From Metallyticus violacea (lineage: Eukaryota; Arthropoda; Insecta; Mantodea; Metallyticidae): a DNA stretch of 64,000 nucleotides. Where the stretch lies: the NCBI GenBank assembly GCA_030762175.1, contig CM060846.1, positions 241,019,512 through 241,083,511 on the forward strand, read 5' to 3'. Position 1 is the stretch's first letter, and every line of letters begins with the position of its first letter. The notes below the pieces were generated by a model. It was given only the letters and a program-made list of their open reading frames with translations. It had not been told where the DNA came from and did not search any database. A program made the translations under genes and the position numbers. Positions 1 to 11,417 of the stretch are shown here, piece by piece.

Positions 1-86
1 ATCATCATCATCATCATCCTCCTCCTCCTCATCCTCACCACCACCATCACTGTTGTTGTTGTTGTTGTTGCTGCTGCTGTTGTTGT

Positions 87-137
<51 letters not shown>

Positions 138-178
138 CGTTATTATTATTATTATTTTATTATTATTATTTTTGCATT
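1..178. repeat. Compound trinucleotide microsatellite
   Basis: Runs of ATC, CTC, TTG/CTG and then a long ATA/TAA tract follow one another directly. No coding content is visible. The window starts inside the repeat, so its left limit is unknown. Confidence 0.95.
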
Positions 179-1600
179 CATATTTCCCATTAACATTATA
201 ATGCCCCTTTCACTTATTCCTCTCAATGTTGTATTTAATTAACCATAAAAAGGTACTTTTTAATTTCTAGCAAGACCTCTGTTGGGGCATAATATGGCAC
301 TAGGTACTGATATTGGTCTAACTCTGTAATAATTCTGCTGGAAACTGGTTTCCATTCTAATAAACTTCAATTTGCTTGTTTAGATGTTAATATTCAATTC
401 CTTCTTTATACTCATTTTCTGTACAAGAAAATATGAATGTTTCATTATTCTGAACTATTTCCTCTCCAAAACTTAAAACAGTTAAAATCTCCCGGGCTGT
501 TTTGCCATGGTTCATGGTTTGAATTACTACCATAGCTTTCACCAGCTACTCCCATTGACATCTTCAGTGGATGATGAACAACATCTAAGGTTATTATACA
601 TCATAATAATTGAAGTTCCTAATAAAAACATCATCAGTTATTAATCCTGCATTAATCTAGGGTCAAGAGAACAACAGAAATTTAGAAAATAGAATGGAAA
701 CACACCATCATGTCAATATGGTAAACATAAATCTAGCAGGTAACAGTTTACCCAGCATAAACAATATAAAAAGTGTGGGGAAAAGAAAACAATTTCAAAG
801 GATAGCCCTGAAGTACCACCATAGTTTTCAGTAAGAAACTTATTCATTATTATAATGAAATAATAAAAAGTATACTGGAACACCCAAGGGAATAAACAGA
901 ATCAAAGTGAAACAGAACATTAAATATCAATTTTAAGAAAGTACAAGATAAGAACAATTAGAACAATTTACTGTAAAAAGAAGACACAAACCAGAAGAAC
1001 AACAAATAAATAAATAAATAAAAAGAAAACTCTACTGAAAAAGAACAAGAGGAAAGTTAACAGAACAATAAAGCACAAGGAGAGGGAACCAGCACAATGC
1101 AAAGAATAAATAAACACTAGATGGATGAACCAGAAACAACAGAAATGAGCATAAAATCTCAAGTATAGAGAACTTATACAGCAGCATGAAGAGCTGAGCA
1201 TCTTCTATTGACAGATTGCAATAAAATATTTAAAAGACAAAATATGTAGTAGTAAAAATAACAAAATTAGAAACAAGTTATATGCTCCCCATCACAGGGC
1301 TTAGTAAAAAATAGTTAGGGCTAGTATTGCAGATTTTGGGCAAGATGATTTATGCACTATGAACTCACTGGGATTTTCCTTAACATAATTAAATAGGTTA
1401 ACTTTAACTAGTTCAAATTATTTTATAGACACTGCATATAAAAACAATCTTCATTTCATACATTAAAGGAAAATAAAGGTTTTGAATGCCACTTATGGAA
1501 ATTTATAATCAAATTGTTATTACTATTTGTATTTAAATTTCACCAGATGGATAATTTGATTATATCATGTTAAATAAAATGGTTCAATGGAAGAAAGTAA
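179..1600. other. AT-rich intron sequence, nothing recognised
   Basis: This stretch is very AT-rich with only short open frames on either strand. I saw no exon continuing HGD, no SINE and no transposon protein similarity. Confidence 0.6.
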
Positions 1601-3245
1601 GTGAACACAGAAAATGCTTCAAGAAAAAGGAAAAGAAACCCAAAAATTAAGAGGAAAGAACCAAAATCCCATGGAAAAGAATATTCTATACTCAGTGGTA
1701 AAACAGTACCTTCCAAACTGCTGAGTGGCAAAAGAATAAATGAAGATGAAAGAAACAATATGATTACAAACTATCATAAGAAGAGCAAATTAAATTAATG
1801 GCTAATAATGTAACTAAGGATAACAAATATGTTGAAATGCTGAGAAGAAAGCTAGAAGGTACAAGTAGACACAATTATACTAGAAAATACTTCTTGTATT
1901 CTCCTTCAAAGCAGAGTGGAAGTCTATTGAACAATACTCATTAACATTATATGTCAAATTTAGAAAAAGTTAAGAGTAATTGTGGGGAAAGAAAAAGGTT
2001 CTAAAGGTGGAATAATAATGTCCTGAAGATGAACATGGAAAACATATAAACTATCCTAATGTTCAATAAGAGGATATAGACTTAATAAAGAAACATATTA
2101 ATAAATTGCCTTGTTGTAAAGGCCATTATTCTTGGTCACGTATTGCTAAGAAATATTTGCCATCAGACCCCATCATATCAATTCTGTCTAGAAAAAGGTA
2201 AGCAGTCTAGAAGGAAAGTATGCCATAGAAGAGTCCTTGTAAATAATATCAACCTAAGATTCCATAAACCCAAAAAATTATACATGCAGAAAATATGATA
2301 GGTATGTTATGCTTTTGATGAACTATACTGATACAGAACAGTTTCAGAAGATTGAAGAAGAAAAACAACATTTGACTTTAACTGAATCTGCTTATTTTCA
2401 AAACAATGTAACAAGAAGAAAAGTGAAAGAAGACCACACTTAATGATGCTAGCTTTTGATTTATAAAAGTGTCTATCAAGTGGTGTGTAATTCTACAAAA
2501 AAACTTTAGAAATTTAATTTCACAATTTATGCAAAAGCAAACAAAGAATGCTCTGCATTAGCTATTTATAGAATAAAATTATAGCTGACAGGGGTGGTCA
2601 AGAAATTGCTTCCTTGTTTGTATGACTACTTGAGGAGCCTACCAGATAGCATTTTTGAAGTGAACCTATACAGGATAGAACAGAAATATTTTTATGGCCA
2701 TTATGTTTCTCAGGCTAATACAGGAGTATAAATTGTAGGAAAGAGCCTTGGAAATCAACCATAAATTTCTTGAAGTGGGAAACCCTCATTTAGAAGCTGA
2801 CACTTCTATACCTCAATTTAGAGAAAAAGAAATCAATGACAGTTGTAGTTGAATTTCCCAGAGAATGAGGTAAATGAAGAATGATGTTTCCCAGTAAACC
2901 ACCTGTAACTGTGAGGGAGTTAGAACAAAAAAAGTTATACTACTTTAAAAATCTGTTACAATGTCAATATTATATAAATATAAAGATAAAAACAGGTGGA
3001 AATCCTGCAGTTTGCAAGAATAAAATGGGTGAAGTATAACACAAAAATGTCAGGAACTGTGTCATACAAATGCATTTATTAAATGAAGAGCCTCTCAAGA
3101 CAACTAGAAATTCATTAATGCAAGAATTTTCTGCTCTTTTTGAGGGGCCCATTCTGCTTCCACAAAAGAAATTAAAGGATTAAAAGGATCTATTGCCATA
3201 CATCAACCCTAGCAGTCATCAATTTTACTGCGAGTTCATTGCTGG
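1601..3245 (+). pseudogene. Broken DDE-like transposon protein, unclassified family, copy 1
   Basis: This is a decayed reading frame of a protein family common as multicopy 'uncharacterized' proteins in insect genomes, which I recall as transposon-linked with a DDE/RNase H-like core. The N-terminal basic block with KRKR, GKEY and the arginine-containing NEDERNN stretch is at 1604-1790. HINKLP followed by KYLP is at about 2097-2170. NINLRFHKPKK is near 2249-2280, GGQEIAS near 2591-2615 and a LEVG...LEADT stretch near 2770-2812. The C-terminal LLPQKK...LLPYINP...FY block is at 3149-3225. Pieces lie in different frames with many stops, so it is dead. The order of blocks matches copy 2 at 13303-15215. 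No terminal inverted repeats were identified, so the superfamily is left open. Confidence 0.6.
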
Positions 3246-4066
3246 GCTGAATTAAAAACTATACAAAATTAATGAACTGCCATATCATGAAGAAAGTGAA
3301 CACAGCAATAATGAGTGATATATAAAAAAATTGAAGTGTTTTTCTATTATGCAATTATTATTTTGACTGTGAAATTATTGTAATGATAATAACAAAACTA
3401 TAATAATTGACTAAACCACAGAACTGATATTTTCAGTGATAAAAAGATAAAATTATAGCTATATATACCAAAACCAAAGCTATGTATAACTGTACACTTA
3501 ATACAATTAATTATAATACCAAGAATGTGTGATAAATTTGTACATTTTGCAAAATTTTTATCTGTTTTTTTCATTTAATGCAAATTTTCTGAGCTATAAA
3601 AGAGCCAATGTCAGGATTTCCAGAAAATTACCATTTATATAAAAAAAGACAAATGTCCCCCTTAAGCCCTTGAAATTATAGAAACAGAATTTTTAATAAA
3701 TGAACATTTGAAATATCAAACTAAATTCACACTGACTTAAAAGTCAATTTTTAATGAATATTAAGTTACTGGATTATAGTAACATTAATTTAAACAATTA
3801 TAAATCTAATTGTTGAAAAATATTTGGAAAGTAATTAAAAACGTTCTTCTGTTGTATCTCAGAACCCCCTTTTTGCACTTAGACCCTTTTAGAAACAAGC
3901 CATACACTTATATTAAATTGCAGGAAAAACTGTTAAAAATAATATATGAAGAAAATAACAGAACACTGTATGGATAATTTTTTCCAAGAATTAAAAACAC
4001 TACCCCATGCATAACCTCACTTACAGAAATATTGCATCATGTACTTAAAGAGAATTTAGTACTAGA
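3246..4066. other. AT-rich intron sequence, nothing recognised
   Basis: This stretch has no convincing frame, repeat or SINE box. It may include decayed flanks of the preceding element. Confidence 0.5.
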
Positions 4067-4328
4067 CCTACACAGGTAACCGAGGTCATTAAGACTGAGT
4101 GTTAGTTCTGAGGTTGGATTATCTCCAGAATCATCCTACTTGACTGAGGTATTTTTCCAGGAATTTCTCAGTCTTCATAAATGGTTAATGCTGGGGGAAT
4201 TCCCTAAACTTGGGCCTGGAACACTTACTTCCTTAAGAAAATCCTTTTTCTAATTTATCATTTCATCTTATGTCTCACCAGTATGTGGTGCCTTAGTATT
4301 AAAACTGAGTGCTAAACAGCTTAAAAAA
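4067..4328 (+). mobile_element. Degenerate tRNA-derived SINE, family A
   Basis: The body (TTTTTCCAGG...CTCAGTCTTCATAA, GGCCTGGAACACTTACTTCCTTAAG, ATCATTTCATCTTATGT in pieces) follows the same order as the full-length family A copies at 14498 and 57487. The tRNA-like head is decayed but GGTAACCGAGGTCATTAAG is still readable near 4074. The end reads GTGCTAAACAGC followed by A-rich sequence. This is one of the older copies in the window. Confidence 0.85.
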
Positions 4329-4808
4329 TTTATATATATCCAAGACCTTCATCAATTTAATAAAAGAAAAATGATTGTGTATTCAATTTTGTGAATATTC
4401 TTAAGAATAATATTAAATTTTTCAAATCATGTATATATATATACTGCCACAAAACCAAGAAATGAAGTAATACTGCAATTTGGAAAATAATTAAAATGCT
4501 TTGTACTACTACATGCATTTTATTTAGTTAATGAGTACATGGCATTATGTGCATAAGTTAATGTAAATATTGTATTGCTAATTAATGGAAAATCATTAAG
4601 TATTAGTCTATTCTATTAAATAATGTGTTATATCTTATACCATATATTCATTCAAGTATTTGACCACTGGCCAGCCACCTATTATATGTGTGACTAGTAG
4701 ATAGATGACCAGTTTACATGTTACTATGGACCAATGAGAACATTTTATGTTAAGCTGGTTGTGATTAGGATTAAGGCTGTTTAATGTAAAATCTATTAAT
4801 ACTCTGCA

Positions 4809-4965
4809 GAACTTAAAAAAAAAATCCAGAGAATCCAGAGTATCCAGAGAAAACCTGCTTGGTGCCTCTTTGTCTGGTACAAATCCCACTTATAACCCAC
4901 TGGATTTGAGCTTGGACTGCTTTGGTGGGAAGCATGCAGTTGAACCATTAAGGCCATGATTCTGC
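4809..4965 (-). mobile_element. tRNA-derived SINE-like repeat, family C
   Basis: On the minus strand a tRNA-like head with an A-box-like TGGCCTTAATGGTT and a B-box-like AGCTCAAATCC is followed by TGGGATTTGTACCAGACAAA and a pyrimidine/GGA-rich body ending in a long T run. This arrangement resembles insect SINEs with a ...GTACTCCGGTTT... body. It is a single copy here, so the boundaries are approximate and the family is an inference. Confidence 0.5.
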
Positions 4966-5430
4966 CTCTTTGTAAACATGAAACTTTCAAACATACAATT
5001 AAAATGATTGAAATTATTTGATGTATCCAAAATATGTATATAGTTGTATGAAAAAATATATAATACACATTTAATTAAAATAGTACTTTGATGTATTAAA
5101 AATTCCTCAAATTGATTAGATGTATATAATAAATAATAGGAAAGAAATGAAGATTAGTATTTATAAATATACAATTTTAATAGTTCTCCTAATTAATATT
5201 TAATGATAGTCAGCCCACAAATTCTGTCCCAACTAACTTCATAATATTTAGGTCTTCCTAGCATTGGTATTCCATTCCATCACATTGTCATGAAGTGCTA
5301 TTTAACCTAGAGTAATAATCATAATATTTTTTATGACTACTAACAGTTTTGCACTTTCACAGTGACCTTCTGCTTTATTTTTTAATAAAATAAGTTAGAC
5401 ATTTTAATATAAATAAGATAAATTTCTTAC

Positions 5431-5657
5431 ACAGTGATCAAATTGAACTGCATTTATCACCATGAAGTGGGAAAGATCATATTTGTAAGGAACATAATTT
5501 CCATGCCATGCAACCACATCAAAAGGACTATGTGCTTGTTCGGCTTGGAATAAATGCCCTTGGAACTTGTTGATCACTTTATAGTTTCCAACATCTTTGT
5601 CCTCATAACACGCAACTGGGGTCAGAAAATCTCGAGGATTTGCTAAACCATTGGCAC
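5431..5657 (-). CDS. HGD: HGD exon (active-site-proximal internal exon)
   Basis: This is an internal exon of homogentisate 1,2-dioxygenase, the cytosolic Fe(II) enzyme that cleaves homogentisate to maleylacetoacetate in tyrosine catabolism. The frame gives [16 protein letters not shown], then [20 protein letters not shown] and INAVQFDHC, all diagnostic of the family. The acceptor is ...TTTTAG before GTGCC, completing a Gly codon with the G left by exon 12279-12378. The donor is GTAAGA after TGT. Its length of 227 nt is two bases plus 75 codons. By my alignment the histidine in FDH corresponds to human His292, an active-site residue. The iron ligands further downstream lie left of this window. 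Human-type YEDRQVPGGY is one residue shorter here. Confidence 0.97.
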
Positions 5658-5807
5658 CTAAAACAAATAAATTAAGTTCCAATTATACATTATTATCAGA
5701 AATAATTTTTAAAAAAATTACTACTTAAAATTAACAATACTGTAATAACAGGTTTTCATATCTACTAATGGATCTTCTTCATTTTTTCTTCCCTCTCTCG
5801 GAAACAA

Positions 5808-5834
5808 ACACACACACACACACACACACACACA
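5808..5834. repeat. (CA)n microsatellite
   Basis: About 13 uninterrupted CA units lie in the intron just upstream (minus strand) of the exon at 5431-5657. Confidence 0.95.
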
Positions 5835-6123
5835 GTGCTTGTTCTTTTTTTAATATCTTTATGATCAGCTCTCCATAAGATATAGCCAAAGCATAAATAA
5901 GACACTTATCTAAATAATTGTTCCCTTTCGTGATATTTATATTCATAGGAGTGCTAAGGAAGCAGTGAAGGAGAAAGGTTGTGTTTCTTGGGAGCTGCAG
6001 GAAGAAAGTGAAAATTTACAAAAGTAACAATGGGAATCAAGAGATTTATAGAGCAGGAATAGGCCTGTTCGGTGGTATGAAATGGAATCTATATATATAA
6101 AAAAAAGTGCAGTTTGGAGAGAT

Positions 6124-6225
6124 GGGGAATATTTTTTCTGTGGTGTATGTAATTGGTATGCTACCAATCATTGGCAAAGTAGAAATCAATTCTGGACCTA
6201 ATGGTGATTACAGAGTAGATGAATA
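6124..6225 (+). pseudogene. LINE leader peptide with degenerate 2A-like motif
   Basis: An ATG opens a 34-codon frame: a hydrophobic stretch (IFSVVYVIGMLPIIG) followed by KVEINSGP and a stop at GATGAATAA. The intact counterpart in copy 2 reads GVEMNPGP. Here the second Pro-equivalent triplet is NSGP instead of NPGP, which in characterised 2A peptides abolishes ribosome skipping. It therefore looks like a decayed 2A. Confidence 0.7.
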
Positions 6226-6379
6226 AATTCAAAACATATTGCATGGTATAGAAGAAATGTTTGGAAATAAAATTAATGAGGAGGGGAGGGAAATTAAAAA
6301 TGAAATGAAAATTGAAATGCTAGTATGAAAACAGAAGTCCAAGTCATCAAAAGAAGAGTAAATATTTAGGGAAGAAAGT

Positions 6380-6875
6380 TATCAGAGATTTAATTTGGTA
6401 ATATCAGGTGTAGAGGAAAGAGGAGGAGTGAGGCCCATTCAAGAGGTTAAAGAGACTCTGGAGAGGAGATTGGAGGCGGTTCTGAATGGATGGGAAATTA
6501 CAGAAGCTTTTTGAGTTGGAAAGAATGATGATGGTGACCATGCAAATTCTCTATGAGGCGTTGAAAAGATCTAAGAAATTAAAAAGGACGAATTTATTTA
6601 TTAATAGAGATCTATCAATGGAGCAGAGAATAATGAAGAAAGAACTAGTGCTACGAATTAACAAGGTAAGATCGAAAGGTAAACGCGCGTACATACGTAA
6701 CCTACGGCTTTGGATCGAAGATCGGCCAGTTTATGAGTTCGAAAAGGATCTAAGAGACATCAGTCGAAGGAATGAAGAGGAAGTGAATCGGAAAATCACA
6801 ACAAAAACAAAGGTAAAAGGAAGAACAAGAAGTCCAAGGGTGAAAGCGGAGCCAGATCAACATGTTAGCAGATGA
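6380..6875 (+). pseudogene. LINE ORF1 (coiled-coil/RNA-binding type), broken
   Basis: Fragments in two frames carry the features of an L1-like ORF1 protein. NLVISGVEERGG lies at about 6391-6426, followed by EITEAF and GTNLFINRDLSMEQR-like sequence (observed RTNLFINRDLSMEQR) near 6577-6630. KGKRAYIRNLRLWI lies near 6678-6720, then a lysine/arginine-rich tail. The longest open stretch begins at 6486 and ends at a stop at 6873. A shift upstream of it breaks the frame. The same protein is encoded on the minus strand at 18390-18920. It would bind the element's RNA. Confidence 0.75.
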
Positions 6876-7235
6876 ACGGAGGTCTATGTGCGAACTAAGA
6901 GGGGAAGAATGACATCACAGATGAGAATATCCCCGGATAAGAGGAAGTTGGCCTTTGCCGCCCAGCTGGCTAGGGAAAGTAGGTCAAGACCATAAGTATG
7001 GAGTAAGAGGGTACCAGCTGAGTGGAGGTCAAGTTCGTCTAACATCATATCCGCTCCGAGAAGGAGTTTATTGCAAATTAGAGACATAGCAGAGCATAGT
7101 GTGCCTGGTGCTGGTAGTGGGGAATATCGGGAAGCTGCGTGTCATTGTCAGTCAACATCCCAATAGTGGGAGAGCAGGTTGGATCATTTAGGTTCCGTTC
7201 TGATTCACAATAGGGTGAGGAAGAAAGAAAGAAGG

Positions 7236-7640
7236 TTGTGAAACGTTGTTGTTTTTTGGAACTGTGAAGGAGTGCGTAGAGTGAAGAATGCAGGTTGTTT
7301 CAAGGAAATTTTTAATAAGGTCCATGGGTTAGCGTTAGCTGAAACCTAATTAGAGAACAATGAGTGCATCAAGGTTCAGGGAAATGATTTCATTAGCAAA
7401 CACGGTTTAAGGAAGAATATTAAAGGTCGAGTTTCTGGAGGTTTAGGTTTGCTGCTGAGGAGTACTCTTGCAAGCAAAGTGAAGGAGAGTCAGTCAAAAA
7501 TTAGTGCGGTTATGTGGTTGTTAATGCGAGAGTGGAACTTATGCATTGGTGTATTGCACAACCCGCCCTTAAATTCCAAATTTCACAACCCGGATCTCTT
7601 TCGAATTATGAAACGGAAATGGTCAGTGGAAAGATATGTA
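7236..7640 (+). pseudogene. LINE ORF2 AP-endonuclease domain, N-terminal part, broken
   Basis: Reading WNCEGVRR, then ALAET (the catalytic Glu position of APE-type nucleases), IKVQGNDFISKHGLR, GRVSGGLGLLLRSTL and WNLCIGVLHNPP gives the first half of an APE domain. It is interrupted by a stop after AET and by frame changes. Similarity to copy 2 ends near CGGATCTCTTT and the GDSN motif present in copy 2 is absent here. Confidence 0.75.
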
Positions 7641-7969
7641 ATTCAGATAAATTTTAGATGATAAAGAATATCTGTATGATTACGAAAGATGTCATTGGAC
7701 TGGAAATGGTCGAGTGAATTTATATTAAATTCATTGAATTATTGAGCTTGAGATATTGGAATTTGCTCAATAAAGTGTATTTGGGAAATAAAGTAATTAG
7801 TAGTTTGTAGGGATTGTAATAGCACTAAATTTTCTTTTGCTGAATATTTTGAAACACATGAAAATAAATTTTCTCATTCACATTTTAAAAAATATAGTAG
7901 TATATCTGTTTTTGAATAAGTACAATTTTAAAACGGAATTAGAACGGCTATATATGAGAAAGATATTTG

Positions 7970-8262
7970 ATGCATTATGGGAGCTATGTCTTTACTTCAA
8001 TTCATGATTAAACATGATCTTCAAACACCATTTAATGAAACTGGTAGGATATTAAAGACGCCAATGACAACTTCAGAAGCAGAAGGATGCCTTTCTATTT
8101 TCAATATGGTAAAAACGTTTCCCAGTGGCACCACATAACAGGGAAGATTAACTGCATTACCTATGCTGTCTTTAAAAAGGAATTTCATCAATGAAGGGAG
8201 AATTCAATGAAGCTACCGTCAATAAGTTGTCACTTTGACAGAGAGGAGTATGGACTTTACAT
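7970..8262 (+). pseudogene. hAT transposase C-terminal dimerisation domain remnant
   Basis: With frame changes the sequence reads LLQFMIKHDLQTPFNETGRILKT-like residues and TPMTTSEAEGCLSIFNMVKTF, the classic hAT dimerisation block (...MTTSEAER.FS.L..IKT...). It is followed by RLTALPMLSLKRNFI-like residues. This resembles the ZMYM/TTF-type hAT proteins of insects. Only the C-terminus is present and it is disrupted. Confidence 0.8.
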
Positions 8263-9984
8263 ACAAACAACTAAATTAGGTGTGTCCACCATTTGTATTT
8301 AGTTTAATGAACATTTAGGTTGTACCAGAAGTGGCAATTTGGTAGAAATGAGTCTCATTCCATCTCATGCTCTTTCAGTATGTATGTGTGTGAACTCCTG
8401 ACTGAAAATGTTATGAGCTGCCAACATTTAGGATGCCATATAAGTAATAACAAATTTTAATTATTATAATCTATAAAGAAAACTTTCAATGTTTCTAAAC
8501 ATGTATGACATAATTTTAAGAACCCTTAAGGGAAAGTTGCATTAACAAATGCAAGAAATTTTATAAACAAATGACAATGCCTGCATTTCTACATTGGAGA
8601 GAAACCTGGATATTAATACATAAAAATTGTCAAAAACACAGAGCACTGAGATTAAATTTTTAAGATCTAATATAGGATATCAAGCCAAAAAAATTAAGAT
8701 ATAAAACAAGAACAAGATAAATTAAATACAATTAAATATAAATATAGTCAAATTAAAATAAATAAAAAACAAATGAGAATATAAATAAATACCTGAAAAT
8801 GCCTAATCCCTGAAGAAGACAATGTAAAATGTAAAAATATTTGCTTTGGCCAGTGAGATAATGGGTAGAGTGCAAAAATCTATGGTTGTCACAATGGATA
8901 TTATCTATAAATTTTGTGATTTGCAAAGAACTGATTCATCATCATTAGCCCCATCTAGGTTTATCTTTTTTAATGATCACAGCACTATGACCTGAAAATC
9001 TATTGTACCAGATGAACGATGATACTAGATAACTTAGCCAAATGAGTTTAAAGAAATGTTAGTCTAAATTTCCCAGACATTCACCTAAAGAACTAAGAAG
9101 AAACCCTTGAAAAAATCTCAGCTAAGAAACTAATCCAACCAGGAATGTAACCCAGGTATATTGCATAGGAAGTGCAAATACTATCACCGAGCTATGGCAA
9201 TAGTTATGTTAACCATTTATTGAAATACAAATTTGAGATGAAGGTATAAACTGATGATTATAAATTAATAAAGATAGTTAATAGTTTAGTAAGCCAGAAC
9301 TTGCTAACTCTAGTTCATGCAAATAATATCTGTACTAAAATATTATTTACTAAATAAAATGAATTGCTCTTCTATGTTAAGCTGCATTTTTAGTAAAGGA
9401 TAAAAAACATTTTATTAACATTTATAGATGTATTAAAAGTACAGAACATACAAATTAACATAAAAGTTTCATGTCTGTATAAGATAAATGTTACATTTAT
9501 GTGTTTTCAAGAATTATTAGCATTATGGAACACTACTCATTAAATAACTCTGTAATGTTAAAAGCTCAGTTTTCCCCTGAGCACCAGTGCCATAGGGTGA
9601 AAGTCATTCTACATTTGCATATGTGAACTAAATCCTTCAGTGCATTAAACATTTGTAGCAAGCTATAGTACAGCAAAAATTTATAACTATTGTTAGGCTA
9701 CTAATTCAATTATTTCTTATGCCTATTTTAATTATATATACCCTTATATTTATCAAAAGAACAATAAACCTTGCAATTATAATATATTTCCTGCTCTGCT
9801 ACAATGAATACCATAATGCATTCAATTATTCCTACTCCTAGTAATTTTTATCTAAATCTTAGCTTTTAGTACACTTGGCTATATATTATTTACAAGTAAA
9901 CAAAAGTGGGTATGTGCTTATATTAGAATTAATTAAAACATATTAACACTAACTCCACTTAAATATATAACATCAGGACATGTT
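8263..9984. other. AT-rich intron sequence, nothing recognised
   Basis: About 1.7 kb has no SINE boxes, splice-bounded HGD exon or transposon protein I could recognise on either strand. Confidence 0.55.
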
Positions 9985-10655
9985 TTCAGACACTCTCATC
10001 ATTAGCTAATTCACCAATGGCTTGTTGTTATGGCTGGATCCTGAGGTGTTTCTGTGGACACATCTAATGGTTTAAGTAGGAACTTGATAAGCTCATTTAC
10101 AGGTGGAATGTCCAAATTCATCAACTTTCCTGTTTTTAGGAGTGAAACATTTTCCCCTAAATATTGGGTTGTGGAGTTCTTTCTGCAGATTAACCTCTGG
10201 TTTAATTTCATGACATTGAATCCAAAAGTATGCTGCTACCACTGATTTACCTATTTGTATTAAACAAATATTCTCATAACATTCCTTTCCACAAAATTCT
10301 AAATTTCTCTTAATTTTCCCTATGTATGTTTGATTACATTTTGCATATTCAATTTGGTTCCTGATTTCTGTGCTATTAGTATGGTGTCTTTTAACACATA
10401 GTCTAGTATAATTTTGAGATTTGTTTTTCTTTAGGCCTAACTTTATACCATGTTAATCAAAATATCTAACTGAAATTGCTATGGTAAGTTGAGTGATATG
10501 CAAAATTTTACAGGGTGTTTCTTTTAAATGTTTACTATTGTATCTCTGTTCAAGCATGGACTATTTCTGTATTAATTGTCTGCTTATATTCAGGTTTGTA
10601 CTCTGTTTAGTGAAATGTTAACTATTTTGTGTGCCAAACTGTTGAACAGTATTTT
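9985..10655 (-). mobile_element. Penelope-like element fragment with GIY-YIG endonuclease
   Basis: The minus strand reads IEYAKCNQTYIGKIKRNLE (10260-10355), a GIY-YIG nuclease block as found C-terminally in Penelope-like elements. It is followed by a tail containing MKLNQRLI and PLDVSTETPQDPAIT. The 3' flank (GTCCTGATGTTATATATTTA) is shared with the copy at 11418-12210. Upstream, the RT-to-endonuclease linker is recognisable to about 10655. Several stops and frame breaks make it non-functional. Confidence 0.8.
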
Positions 10656-10700
10656 TGTGGGTATGGTTAAGGCAGTTATTTTTATATAATTTTCTATATA

Positions 10701-11405
10701 CTGGGTGAGCAATACATGACGCAACCGCGGGACCGGCAGGGAGCGCTATGTCGATATGTCGGCGGGGGTGGGGAGTATATTTCCCCTTTACTGCGCGAGG
10801 ATTCAGTGTAAGTTGAAATCTTACGCAAGTAACACGTGTTTTTAGGCAACGCAATATAGTGTATCAAGTATTCTATTTCCCCAAAAAATATTTATGTATG
10901 ATTCACACGTGGGTACAGAATCAGCGCGTACTGTAAGGAGATTATTTCAAGAGGAATTTCCTGATGCTTGCGTTATTAATCGGAGTTTGATTCATCGATT
11001 AGTAAATAAATTTCGTTAAATAAAGTGTTCTTTATCTCTAGGGAACATTAAAAGAGAAAGTGTACAAAAACCCACACACTTTAGATGAACTTAAAACTAA
11101 CATTTTTCAAGAAATCGCTGCCATTTCTCAGAGGAAACTGCAGAGTGTAATGAGCAATTTCTTAATCAGGTGTCAGAAATGCTTGAACAACGAAGGGAGG
11201 TAGTTCTACCATCTCCTTGCTTAATATACGTGAGTAATGTATTTTTATTTTCAGTGTTTATATTATGTATGTTAGAAATAACTTATGCGACAAACCGTCC
11301 TATATTTACTGCGGATTTCCTGTCACCCGCACCGCCGACACAGCAGCCAGCCTCGCCGGCCGGCCTCACGTCGCGAAACCGGTTGCATGAAGCATCGCTC
11401 ACCCC
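10701..11405 (+). mobile_element. Internally deleted Tc1/mariner element with TIRs
   Basis: The ends are inverted repeats: CTGGGTGAGCAATAC...GCAACCG at the left and, on the other strand, GGGGTGAGCGATGC...GCAACCG at the right. TA dinucleotides flank both sides (10699-10700 and 11406-11407), as expected for this superfamily. Inside, 10914-11018 reads like the N-terminal helix-turn-helix (GTESARTVRRLFQEEFPDA, then LIHRLVNKF), with an in-frame stop only after it. Then 11054-11190 reads like the C-terminal tail (VYKNPHTLDELKTNIFQEI). The catalytic DDE core is missing. The 705 bp unit is a non-autonomous deletion derivative and is GC-richer than its surroundings. Confidence 0.8.
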
Positions 11406-11417
11406 TACATGCAGAAC

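Larger units (their letters stand above)
5945..7640 (+). mobile_element. Non-LTR retrotransposon with 2A-like leader, copy 1 (3'-truncated)
   Basis: The sequence aligns with the minus-strand copy 2 at 15225-19350 from the 5' region through ORF1 into the endonuclease. Its order is a leader with a degenerate 2A-like peptide, an ORF1 (6486-6875 and flanking frames), then an AP-type endonuclease start. It stops inside the endonuclease domain with no reverse transcriptase and no A tail. The left limit is where similarity to copy 2 begins near GTGCTAA. Retention of the 5' end with loss of the 3' end is the reverse of normal LINE truncation. Confidence 0.8.

Noticed and set aside
2970..3245. A gypsy-like pol start (EFSALFEGP...LLPQK) on the plus strand
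   Set aside because: The residues also fit the C-terminus of the unclassified transposon protein, and upstream blocks of that protein are present in order, so a gypsy reading is not needed.
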